Part shown: in pieces, positions 53,371 through 64,000 of the stretch
Numbering within the stretch: the first letter of the stretch is position 1
Layout: each line of letters begins with the position of its first letter
Assembly (NCBI GenBank): GCA_025677815.1
Contig: JAIXMP010000008.1
Span: forward strand, 930,001 to 994,000
Origin: Phascolomyces articulosus
Taxonomy: Eukaryota > Mucoromycota > Mucoromycetes > Mucorales > Lichtheimiaceae
Direction of reading: 5' to 3'
DNA length: 64,000 nucleotides
Notes under the pieces: model-generated
Told to the model about the DNA's origin: nothing
Seen by the model: the letters and a program-made list of their open reading frames with translations, nothing else
The model's database searches: none
Program-made: the position numbers and the translations under genes

Positions 53371-53765
53371 TTAATTGATCCAGATTATCATCTCCTGATA
53401 ACCAAGTAACTAAAGGTATACATGCTTCCTTTAACAGGACAGTTTCATAATGATAAAATAAAATGCCATTCAATATTTACCATCATATCCCTGCTTATTC
53501 ATATCCATTTGTGAATCTTTAGAAACACAAGTACTCGCTAATAAATTCTGTTATTAGAGATCGGTTGTAAGGCCTTTAAAACTTATAAAACATATTGTCA
53601 CTGGTTCGGGTATCCGTTTCACTCTCCACTTTTTTGTTTGTAGCCAAAAATGACTATTTTAGGCGAATTTAGAATCGGGACCGAAAAACAAAAGTTGTGG
53701 CAAAAGTAAGGTGGATATTTTACTTACCTGTAGTCAGTGTCCAAGAGATGAACCCAATATAAATA
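53371..53765 (-). pseudogene. Degraded copy of snurportin last exon
   Basis: The plus-strand sequence from 53371 to about 53667 parallels 54774-55034, the last exon of the intact snurportin gene 1.4 kb away: shared words include CAGATTATCATCTCCTG, ATGATAAAATAAAAT and TTTCACTCTCCAC. Insertions, deletions and stops break the frame (for example TAATAAATTCTG inside). The similarity continues through the intron: TTACCTGTAGTCAGTGTC at 53725-53745 matches the following exon border at 55148-55167. A weaker echo of 55375-55405 appears near 54155-54200. It is a partial tandem duplicate of SNUPN that has decayed. Confidence 0.75.
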
Positions 53766-54766
53766 TATTACTACTTTTTAGTAGATTATATCACTGATAA
53801 ACGATTTAATCGTTTGATGTTGAAGATTCTGCCGTGAGTTGCTCTGATACAAAACTGCTATTTATCCAATTTGCCTCTGAATGATATGATTTACCTTATT
53901 GCATAACAACACAGTCAGTTTTAACTCACTAAACTGTTGAGAATATGTTTTATTTGACCTAGATATTCGGCAGTTACAAATCGATAAAGTTTAATCCTAA
54001 AATAATAGCAATAATCTTATCCAAGATTAAATTATATTTAATAAATGAAAAATTGAAACGGCCTGCGCCGATAAGGGTTGGGTAAGGTTGAGCTGGAATA
54101 GAGGATCTGATGAAGACGGTTTTTTTGTTGCTTGTTGGAGTTGAATATATGGATATGCCCATTAGGGATTATTCATGTGAAACAACATCCTATCATCGAT
54201 TTGCAGAATCAAAGGAGTAATTTTATACAAATTCTTTACTCTATCTGGATACATTTTTGGTAAGTAAACTATTGTTATCCATGAAAAATTGTTAACGTCT
54301 TGAAAAAATCATGTTTTTTAACAATGTTATACATCGCATTAATTTTCAAAGCAAATATTTGTTAAATAATGTACACGTACACTATAAACGATAAACGATA
54401 TGATGATTGGATTTTGGCCTACGAAGGGAAGTGTTGTCAATTCGTTATTATGATATCTGATGATGGTTTATGAAAAATATTGTTATCGAGCGAATCGATC
54501 ATATGAATTATTTACACTGGTTTATTTTGCACTTTGTTTTCCTTATTCTAATCTTCATAGTTTTCCTCTTTTTAAATGTGTTTTTATTATCAAACAGAGC
54601 TGAATCAATTATTATATAAACTACGGTTGGTGAATTACTATTATTGTTTAGACAAGTGGAGAACTTGCAATGACAATTACAATGTCATAAAGAAAATGAA
54701 TAATTATCATAACAGCAATCTCAAGCGTATTATAAAAGCCAATTTTTTTTATTACATGCTAACACA
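53766..54766. other. AT-rich spacer between snurportin relic and snurportin
   Basis: Mostly AT-rich. TGCCCATTAGGGATTATTC near 54156-54174 and GTGAAACAACATCC just after resemble the intact snurportin intron at 55381-55400, so the duplicated segment may reach about 54240. No functional gene is recognised. Confidence 0.35.
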
Positions 54767-56380
54767 TTATTTGAATTGATTCAGATTATCATCTCCTGGT
54801 ACCCAAACCACTAAAGGCGTACTTCCTTCAATATAACGCGTTTCACGATGATAAAATAAAATACCATCCAATTTAAAATCATATCCTTGGTTCTTCATAT
54901 ACTTTTGAGCACCATCACAAACATGATTGAATTCTGACATTGGTATCGGTCGTAAGATTTTAAACTTGTAAAACATATTTTCATTGGTACGGGTATCCAT
55001 CTCACTCTCCACTTTGGATTGTAACCAAAAGTGCCTATTTTTATGTATGAATTTTAGCAATAGCAGGAACAACAAGGGATATAAAAAAATGTATTGTTCC
55101 ATGCCTATTATTATATAATCAAAGTGGATGCACTTTTTTCTATATCGTACCTGAAATCAGTATCACAATCATAAATTGAATATCCTTTCCAACACATGAC
55201 ATCAAGAATATAAAATGTCCAATGCACCGGATCATAAATACAATCAAGGATACATTGGTTGGTATTCTTCCAATCGTGTTTGCCTTTGGATCCATTAGGT
55301 AACATCGACTGAAATCGTTTCCAGATCGAGCCTAGTCCCAGATCAATTTGTTGTAATGAGTATTCTGATCTAATTATCATATGCCCATGTGAAACAATCT
55401 ATTCATCAATTATACATTACCATTTTTTCTCCGAGCAATCGTTTCTCCTATATCAAAATAACAATAAATAAAATGGGACGAACCACCAAGAATAGTCCAG
55501 TCATTGAACCAAATGACATATATTTTTAGAATTACCTCTTCCTGTTGTGAGAATACATCGTTTTCCAGTTGGGTAAGGCATCATCACCCAATTTGTATAA
55601 AAATCGTGGGGAATTTCATCCAGAGATTCTCCATACATGACCGCATTTCTATCATATATTAGAGTTTTTTTTTAAAGTTAAGAATACAGGGACCAATTTT
55701 GTTTTATCTCGCATAGCAGTCCAATAGCTTACCCTTGTTGCTTCTTGAATTTTCTTTTGTTCTTCTTTCTTTTGCTTTTTTTATTCTTTTCTGATTTAAT
55801 ATCTACTCTTTGGATTTTTGCATCATCCACCATCCAATCTGTTCTTCCATCATTATTCTCATCTCGTCCTCGTTTCATGCTTCGTGGTTGTTCTTCTGAT
55901 TCATAATTATCCATGGATGATGTTGCACTATTTAAATCATCGTCACTACTACTACTTTCATCGTCATCATTGCTAGCATCCTCGTCCTCATCCTCATCTT
56001 GGGTTTTTGCATAATTTCGTCTTCTAGTATTTAAATTGTTTAGGCGGTTCTAACAATAACACCATTTTTTAGCTCTTTCTTTCGAAGGTTCAATACAGTA
56101 TCAAGGGAAACGCACACGCAAATATATATATTAACGTACTGTTTTTTGCATTTCTAGAGCACGTCGACGTCGTTCTTCCTGTGAAGCTTTGTGTGTAAGC
56201 GGTGCCTTAAAAGCCAGAAAAGACTCCTGTCTACGCGTTTGTCGGGAATTGGTCGAGGACATGCTGACATTCTGTTCAAATTGTGATGAAAGATCGTCCC
56301 AATCTACGTGTACATTATTCTTAGAAAAAGTAAAACTCTTATTCTGTTGATTTTTTTCGACATTGGATCGATCAGGGCTC

Positions 56381-56411
<31 letters not shown>

Positions 56412-56553
56412 GAGTGGTGGTGGTATTCGTGAGTTTATTTTCTGTAGAAGGATTGTTCTCGAAATCGGGTTTCCAATGTTGAACAGGGTGTTGAAAAACA
56501 AAGTTATTAAGCTTAGGCTCCTTGGCTTCTTTAGACAAAGGAACGTTACTCAT
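54767..56553 (-). CDS. SNUPN: Snurportin-1 (m3G-cap snRNP import adaptor)
   Basis: Exons 56140-56553, 55733-56049, 55536-55648, 55421-55447 (27 nt), 55151-55364 and 54767-55034 give 450 residues. Snurportin binds the trimethylguanosine cap of spliceosomal snRNPs and importin-beta to carry them into the nucleus. The importin-binding segment is seen as QEERRRRALEMQKTVRN. The cap-binding domain follows: MYGESLDEIPHDFYTNWVMM, PTGKRCILTTGRGETIARR, FQSMLPNGSKG, CILDCIYDPVHWTFYILDVM, WKGYSIYDCDTDFRHFWLQS and LDGILFYHRETRYIEGSTPL followed by VVWVPGDDN. Between them is a long acidic and Lys-rich insert (exon 2). The N-terminal Thr tract is encoded by a TAG/GTA repeat. It shares a 199-bp divergent promoter with LAS21. 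Confidence 0.9.
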
Positions 56554-56752
56554 GACAGATAGAATAAAGTTGGAACAAAGAATGAGAGAGGAAAAAACAA
56601 CAGAAAAAAATTCTACTGCTGCAAAGTAGACATCAATTATGTGCAGGATATATGTTTCAAAGTCAAAAATCCAAAACAGGAAATTCTACATAAAAAAAAA
56701 GCTACCCTTTCTTTTTGAAACGATCATCTAAAAAACATTTACAACTCTTGCA
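56554..56752. promoter_or_regulatory. Bidirectional promoter of SNUPN and LAS21
   Basis: 199 bp between two divergent ATGs, A-rich in the middle and with the run of A followed by GCTACCC at about 56692-56707. No TATA box on either side. Confidence 0.5.
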
Positions 56753-58127
56753 ATGCTGTGCCAGGTGCAACAGCCACTTAATCTTATTTGTCTGTTAGCG
56801 ATTATTCAGATTATAGGATTGTCACTTTTTGCTCGTGGGTTTTTTCCCTATAAAGTGTATCTTTCTGGATTTGCTAATGTTACTTCCGTACCTTCTTGGC
56901 CAGATGTCACCACTGAAACAATAACGCGTCCAACATTGATAGAACCTGAATTTGATCAACTTGTTTTTATTGTAGTAGATGCGCTTCGAAAGTATGCTTT
57001 ATAGATAATTTACACTGATTATGAAGAAGGGAGATATTATAAGTTTGGTAAAATTCGCTCACTCTCATAAACACATACACTCACAAATAAATATTTGGTT
57101 TATGGATATATTGTGTTTTAGTGATTTTGTACTTGGCCCTGACTCTGGTTTCGGCTTTGTTAAGAGGTAAATAGAATATAAACATGATGAATAATAATGA
57201 TATATTTTTGACTCATGCGATATGGGTTATTATATTTATTCATTTAGCCAAATTGAATTAGGGCATGCACTTCCATATACAGCACGAGCAACAGCTCCTA
57301 CAGTGACTATGCCGAGGATCAAGGCATTGACGACAGGTAAAACGCCAAATAAAAAGTCATTCTTTGGAAAGAAGAAATAGGTTTCACATAATTATACTTT
57401 TTTTATGTGAGAAATCCGTCGCCAAGTAACTTTGCATAATTTCTTTTGGTGGCATTATTCATTTTAGGGACGGTACCTAGCTTTCTTGATGCGATCCTTA
57501 ACATTGCGGAATCCGATACAAGTTCTTCTTTACAACATCATGATAATTGGGTTCAACAATTTCGGCAAACAGGCAATCGGACAATCCACTTTTTTGGTGA
57601 CGACACGTGGATACGATTATTCCCTAACACATTTACCAAATTTGACGGCACAACATCCTTCTACGTATCAGACACTGTTCAAGTTGACCTTAACGTAACA
57701 CGACATATACAACCAGTGTTCGCGGAACAGGATTGGGACGCTATAATTCTTCATTATCTCGGATTAGATCATGTGGGTCACCTTGGAGGTCCTTATAGTC
57801 CTTTAATGAAACCTAAACAAAAAGAAATGGATCAAGCAGTTGAAAAAATATATGAGATTGTTGCACAACAAGATGCTGAGCGAATCAAACGTGATGCAGA
57901 TGCAAAAGGGACACTGATCATTCTTTGTGGCGATCATGGAATGAATGAGGTAAAAAGAGAATGATCTTAGAATGTTTTTACTTTCTATTTTGGTTCATAA
58001 GGAATACTCTACCTCTAATATGACGAAAATTTTAACTTTGTTGAAAAGGCAGGGAATCACGGTGGATCATCCATCGGAGAAACGTCCGCAGTAGGTTTAG
58101 ACTTTCTTTTTCCATGGATGGATGAGC

Positions 58128-58161
<34 letters not shown>

Positions 58162-60468
58162 GGGCACCTCTATGATAAACAAACATTCAATATTCTTTGA
58201 TCCGTTTAGGCACTTGTATTTTTAAGTCCTCGTTTTGAATCACGACCCATCATCAACAACAATATCAATAGCAAATTTAACTTTGAATTTAGTGAGGATG
58301 ATACTCGGATTTTCGGCTTTCCTGTGATTGATCAAATCGACGTGGTCCCTACTCTTGCAAGTTTATTTTCGTTTCCTATCCCTAAAAATAGTCTTGGAAA
58401 AGTGATCCCAGAATTACTCCAAAGAAATAATCATGGTCCTCCAATCCAATTATTAAGAGCATTACAGTTGAATGCCCATCAATTGGGTCAATTACTATGT
58501 CGTATGCTACCTGATTTGGTATACTACTTGGACAACCCAACCCAAGCATTATCTGATACTTCTATTTCCAACCCAATGGGGCAATTGTACAGTCGTGCCA
58601 TTATGGATCATGGCAAGTTCTTATCATCTTCAGATCCTATTATAGCAGAAAAAGCCGCAAAAGCTTATCTTGAGGTATATACTATCTATTTATGTACATT
58701 TATAAAAAAAAGAAAGAGATATATTCCTTATCATGATCAACGACTGATAATACATATTCTTTATTGCTAGTTTATCTATGAAGCTCAGTCACAATTAGCA
58801 CGAACAGCAAGTGATTATAAATTGACGGATATGGCTATAGGAACATGCTTGATGACGATCAGTGCTGTGATATTCATTTACCGAGTTTTCTTTTTCTCTG
58901 ATAAACTGTCATCGTTATGGTGGTCTACCAAGATTGTGATGTTAGGAATGTTAATTGCTTATTTCATCAGCTTATTTGCAAGTAGTTTTATCGAGGAAGA
59001 ACACTTTATATGGTATTATTTCATATCAACCCTGTTTCTACTCTTGGCATTGCAAAGGTAAATTTGTTTATTATAATCATTTGTTCTATGCATACATGGT
59101 GTTATTTTTGTTTTCATCTCATTTCATAGATTGTGAAACGTGCTAACTTTTTATTCCGAACACTTCCTCTTTGAAATCATAAAAAGCTTCAAGATACCAA
59201 ACAAAAACTTGATGCAACAAACGTGGTTATCCATTCTATGCATATTACAGCTGATATTGATGCGTATCACTATAGCATGGGATGGTGGTATCAAACTAAT
59301 GATAACTGAGGAAATAAAATGGCATTTACTTGCCATATCTCTTCTTACTCCTTTACTCTGGCTCATATGCATGATGTGGCGGAGCAGTGGACGTATTAAT
59401 ATCCAAGCAACGTCAGGAGGTGCTGGTTATATTATAACGATATGCAAGGTCATGTTGATCTTGATAATGACGTTGACAAGTTCATTAATATTTTTATACA
59501 AAATACGATCGGAACAGCCTAGTCAACAAGATGAAGAGACGATTCCCGGTCTGTACCGATATTTTATGAGTCAACTTGAATTTGCCAACCATTTAGATCA
59601 GGTAGCCCTTGGAAAATTGATTTATAATTATTGCGGCTCTGGTTTATTTGTTTTGACGGCGCTCGTGTATGTCATGAAGCGAGCAAGTGTATTGGATATG
59701 GAAGGCAAGTTTATTATCATTGTTCATTTAATAACAAGCTTGATTTCGGAAAAAATGTATTGACAACTTGACTAAGTAGGTCACGAGCATCAGCAACAAG
59801 AAGCAACAAAAACTCAACATTATTTGGATACTCTTCTATGCATGATCACGCCAACACTAATCCTATTCACACGCTCTCACTATGCTCCTTTATTTATTAT
59901 ATACACGGTGCAGCTGTATCTCCTGCGTAAATGGCATGGCGCACTGCCTTTGTCATCTTTATCTCCTTCGGGATCCGGATATCATGCTGGTAGTGGTGAA
60001 AGCACGCGTATCATAGCGTTTTTGATATTATGCATGATCCATGCAGCATTTTTCATGACAGGCCATTCGAATTCCATTGCAGCTATTGATTTAAGCAATG
60101 CTTACATTGGTGTTACTGGCTATGATACAATATTAATTGGTGCATTGACATTTTGTTCAAATTGGTCTACAAGTATATGGTGGTGTATTGCTGGGTGGAT
60201 CCTTGTTGCTGATGGACAGGGTTCATGGTGGGAGTATGCTACTACGCATTCTGCCATGTTTAGTGCTATTCTTGTGGTTCTCTCGGTGGCCGTCACAATT
60301 CTACGTGAACATTTGTTTATTTGGACTGTATTTTCACCCAAATATCTTTATCAAATGGCATGGACCTGTCTTTTTCATTGGTGTATTCAAATAATGTTTG
60401 GAACCCTTTCTATGCGATTCTATAGAGTTCTCAGAAAGCAATATTCAGTAGTAGTATCAGATGAATAA
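56753..60468 (+). CDS. LAS21: GPI ethanolamine phosphate transferase 2 (Las21/Gpi7/PIG-G)
   Basis: Nine exons: 56753-56991, 57122-57166, 57248-57336, 57468-57949, 58049-58090, 58210-58674, 58771-59057, 59187-59704, 59780-60468; 951 residues. The ER enzyme adds ethanolamine phosphate to the second mannose of GPI anchors. After an N-terminal membrane segment comes the alkaline-phosphatase-like lumenal domain: LVFIVVDALRNDFVLGPDS, YTARATAPTVTMPRIKALTT (catalytic Thr region), WDAIILHYLGLDHVGHLGGP, LIILCGDHGMNEAGNHGGSS and VIDQIDVVPTLASLFSFPIP. About ten membrane segments fill the C-terminal half. The last intron has a GC donor. Intron 7 must use the distal acceptor at 59186; the proximal AG at 59129 would bring in a stop codon. 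Confidence 0.92.
58131..58158 (+). repeat. (GT)n microsatellite in LAS21 intron 5
   Basis: Fourteen uninterrupted GT units inside the intron between exons 5 and 6. It adds many possible GT dinucleotides near the 5' half of the intron but none in a good donor context. Confidence 0.85.
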
Positions 60469-62389
60469 TATACATAATTTATTTGATATGCTATTATCAA
60501 AAAAAGTAATTTAATGTAATATCCATAGAGTTAATAATTATAATAATAATACATTTTGTACATAATATGTTTGGGGTTTATTCGTCAAAGAAAAAAAAAA
60601 TTTCAAGGAGCAAAACCACGCTGTATTGTTAAGAAGCTTTTTTTTAGTGTGGGTGGCGGCGCATATTTACATAATTAAATGATATAGTTGTTGTATCATA
60701 ATATAGGTAAATTCAAATTAAGGAGGTTCAACCAAATAAGGCTTTTGCGAAGGTTTCTGTTTTTAAATAGTGTCCCCGGTTATCTGGGTAATCTTTTTAA
60801 TCACACAAATAAAACAAAAAAGTTAAAGTTTTTTGTTATGTTTGCAACTAAAATTCCAAGGTTGTAACAGAAGCCGGATTTCTAAATGGTAATACTGATA
60901 AAAAGGGTATGGAAAGAAAAATGTTGGCTCACAACGACAACGACAAACGATGGCACACAAAAAAGTTATACTCAAATCGCATTGGATGGCGTCAGACACA
61001 AAGAACACGTAATGTGTGCAACATGATTCGGAATATTCTCAGATTGTATTTAGAGAATTAAAAATCATCCACATGGCCCTATTTAGTGATAGATTTATAA
61101 ACAATTTATGTAAATATGAGCAACAGCACTACTACCACTATTACTATTACTACTAATAATCAATCACTCTATAATAGCAATAAAACTAATATAATAGGCT
61201 CTAATCAAAATATGAATCATAACTTTAATAAATAACCGGATTGATCATATTTTGTAACATCTAGACAGTCTCATTCCTCAATTTAAAGCGATGTGAATAA
61301 TAATAATAAACATACGATACTTTGGTATATTATATTATTATGCACCTGACTTATAATTCACTTATAACTATTCATGTTTCAATTTTTAACCAGCAAAGCT
61401 ATTGCTGCATAACTAATTTAAATTATCACCATCCACACATACATAGGCTTTTAATTATACTTTGGATGAATTACTATAACCTTCTTTTTTGAACTTACTA
61501 TTCATAATATTTCATCATTATTAAACTACCTTATGCGCACGGGCCTCTAGCTGTGTTACCATGATAACTGCGAATTTTACACAGCCTCAATCTCCCCTTT
61601 TTTTCATGTACTCCGTTTTTTGATACTTAAAGAGAATAATAATAATTGATTTCATATTAGAAAAGGGGTAATAATCAGTTATAGATTATCTATTTTATTA
61701 TTATTATTATTTTGAAAAGTTACCAATGCCTTGGATTTACAAAAAGGCTGTAAAAATAAATAATAATAATAATATTTTCTTTTTCATCAGCTGATCCGGG
61801 ATGGGTATGTTAATAATAATAACAAATATTTTCTTTTTTTTCTTCTGAACTAAAACTGGTAAAACAATCGAGCGACATGAAGCAAACCGATAAAATTTTT
61901 TTACAGTGTATAAATATAGTAAATCGAGCGACCCTTCCTAATATAGCAATGCCAAAGCCTCTCTTTCTACAGAACCTCCTTCTCCCCAACCCTTCTTTAA
62001 TAAGACAAAAAAAGGGAAATAATTTGATAACAAATGCCATAACAATAGATATGGGTGATTGATGAAAGATATTAAAGTTGGAAATCTTGTTATTGCTAAC
62101 TACATGTACTTTCTGTTGTTATTGTTATCGTATAATCATTCATATATAGCAAGATATCCAATCACAAAGAAAAAAAAATAATGTTTGTCCGAATAATTTA
62201 CTACTATTCGGCTATAACGGAATGTCCCGATCAAGTGTTTCATATCAGGATCAAGTAGAAGAGAGGATAGGAACGCGTTGAAATTGTTGTCTGTATAAAA
62301 AAATTATAATGGTGTTTAAAAAGGGTAATAATCTTCATCCACTCGTGATCATAACAGCTGTGCACGCAAAATATCAATGCACGTCAAAC

Positions 62390-62409
62390 GAGAGAGAGAG
62401 AGAGAGAGA
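62390..62409. repeat. (GA)n microsatellite
   Basis: About ten GA units in intergenic DNA. Confidence 0.8.
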
Positions 62410-62821
62410 AAGGAATGAAATTATAATGGATAAAGTATTGAATGGAATAAAAACACTAAGAAGAGTGAGTGCTCCGAACCACGGTGTTAATCATGCTATA
62501 ATCACGAACTCTTTCTTTTTTATTAGAAAAATAACACTTTTAAAAATCATAATGAAATACCAAAATGTATGTCTTTTCTTCTTCTTCCTTATTTTATATA
62601 AAATATTATAGCTTTTTTTTTTCTTTGGATGTAAACGTTTATTAGTATATTATTATAAATATAATTAGGATTTAGTGGGTATTGTTGTTGTCGTCTTTTT
62701 ATTATGAAACTTTAAAAAAGAAAGACTGTTTGGCAAAATGTATTACACCAATAATGATGATATATAATAATAATAATTACGTACCCATTAATAAATACGT
62801 AGACTGTTTCATCATTATCAA

Positions 62822-62822
<1 letters not shown>

Positions 62823-62868
<46 letters not shown>
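62823..62868. repeat. (ATT)n microsatellite
   Basis: About fifteen uninterrupted ATT units, the longest trinucleotide repeat in the window, in intergenic DNA. Confidence 0.85.
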
Positions 62869-64000
62869 GTAACAACTACAACAACAATAACAAACTTTTT
62901 TTTTGGTCCTTTGTCCTACAAACTAGAGTTTTTTTGTCCAATACTATAATAAATTTTCTTTTTTGTTCATAATTTCAAAATCGTAATGTTATAATAACAG
63001 TGAAATTACGTACACCGAAATCAAATACGACATCCAAACATGGTAAACCTTTTGCAGATGAGATGCTTTTACTGTTTGATATGGCGTATTTTTTTTCTCG
63101 TATTCACGATTTATAGGCCCAATTGTTCGGTTCATGTTTGTATGTACATTTTTTTTTCTTTTTGTCCATGCGAAACGCGTGCTGTGCAGTATGTTGCAGA
63201 TCTATGCCTGTGACATTCTTTTATATTCTTTTTTTTCTCTCTTTTTTTTAATGATAAGAAGAAGACTAAGAAAAAGTGTTAATAATGAGAATGAGAGAAA
63301 GAGGGAGCAGGGTCAAGCTGCAGCATGTGATACTGACAGAGTCTGTAATAATAATGGAACTTCCAGATAACAGCGCGTTTTTCTCCTTTTTCAATAAGTT
63401 TTTTGCTGTGTAATGATGGATTACTATTATTATCATTATTTACACACACGAAGAATTTCTTTTTGTCATACCCTTTTTTGTTTGACAGTGAGTTTGATGG
63501 ATATTATAGCAATGATGATGTTGATGATGATGGTGAGACAAACAACTCTTTCATTGTCATAAGTCTTCTAGAATAACGACAACAATATTCTGTTTATGAA
63601 TATACTATAATTATAATAAAGTATATAATATAACCGAAGATAGTGTGTGTGTGTTCTGTATTTATTATAGTAATTGTATGTAATATGTGTGTATGATTAT
63701 ATATACGAATCTCCTATCAGAACGCGCACGTGCATGCAGGTTCGTAATTTTCGATCTACATAACATAGCCCCGGTTAACTGGAACTTTTATACAGCTTTT
63801 TTTTTCACTCTACATGAAACTTCAATAACCAATAGAATATGACCATTATATCAATATATAATATATAAATAAATAATAATAATAGTAATAATATATATAC
63901 ATATTTATAATAATGAATATAATGAATGATGAACTTATATATATATTAAAATGAAACCATATACAGCTGCCATAGAGTAAGAGAGAAGAACATAAAAAAA

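Larger units (their letters stand above)
60469..64000. other. 3.5-kb AT-rich region without recognisable genes
   Basis: Starts with the LAS21 3' UTR. The rest is AT-rich with many simple repeats (AAT/ATT, GA, T-runs) and no open frame with family features on either strand. It is probably intergenic sequence plus the leader or tail of a gene beyond the window. Confidence 0.5.

Noticed and set aside
56308..56562. Plus-strand frame over the snurportin first exon
   Set aside because: Created by the Thr-encoding trinucleotide repeat read on the opposite strand.
57209..57216. Single TGACTCA in a LAS21 intron (also near 51943 and TGAGTCA near 34493)
   Set aside because: Isolated seven-base words are expected several times by chance in 64 kb; only the tandem pair in HIS2 was kept.
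59130..59186. Proximal acceptor for LAS21 exon 8
   Set aside because: Leads to TGA after two codons; the distal AG follows a consensus branch point and keeps the frame.

Overview
This window reads as nuclear DNA of a filamentous fungus of the Mucoromycota, most likely Mucorales. The gene-poor stretches are very AT-rich with long T-runs and simple repeats. Genes are packed with short GT-AG introns (about 50-130 nt). The gene set is typically fungal: Vac7, carnitine acetyltransferase, Rrp17, RNA polymerase III second subunit, Las21/Gpi7, an NCS1 permease and a HET-domain protein. Gene models were assembled by hand; in nearly all of them the exon lengths sum to a multiple of three and restore family motifs. 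No tRNA, rRNA, CRISPR array or intact transposon was recognised.

Layout. 1-1.2 kb: 3' part of an SH3 protein, then 3.2 kb without an intact gene. 4.4-10.2 kb: a GT2-like membrane glycosyltransferase and a Vac7 homologue (plus strand), facing an intronless HET-domain gene (10.5-12.2, minus). 12.9-17.8 kb, all minus: a secreted-looking agmatinase/ureohydrolase, a PRA1/Yip3 protein and Rrp17. CCDC25 starts divergently at 18.4 kb. After a 2.5 kb gap come a GNAT acetyltransferase (plus) and a Rieske protein (minus), then another 2.5 kb gap. 26.5-30.8 kb: a 17-exon kinesin-like gene whose motor has lost its nucleotide-binding motifs. 30.9-33.8 kb: DAHP synthase and histidinol-phosphatase, divergent from a 161-bp promoter. 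34.1-37.2 kb: glucosamine-6-phosphate deaminase with a long tail, divergent from a Siw14/Oca-type phosphatase that lacks the catalytic arginine. 37.5-46.6 kb, minus: carnitine acetyltransferase, RPC2 (16 exons) and a nucleobase deaminase. 46.6-49.5 kb: gene-poor, with decayed coding-like pieces. 49.5-51.3 kb: NCS1 permease. 52.7-53.1 kb: small hypothetical gene. 53.4-56.6 kb: a degraded copy of the snurportin 3' end, then intact snurportin (minus), divergent from Las21 (56.8-60.5, plus). The last 3.5 kb holds only AT-rich sequence and microsatellites.

The genes are mostly unrelated housekeeping functions. The one clear functional pairing is aromatic plus histidine biosynthesis, sharing a promoter next to two tandem TGACTCA (Gcn4-type) sites. 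The most unusual signals are in splicing: an apparent one-nucleotide exon in CCDC25, two GC-AG introns, three introns with the rare donor GTTCGT, and several very small exons.
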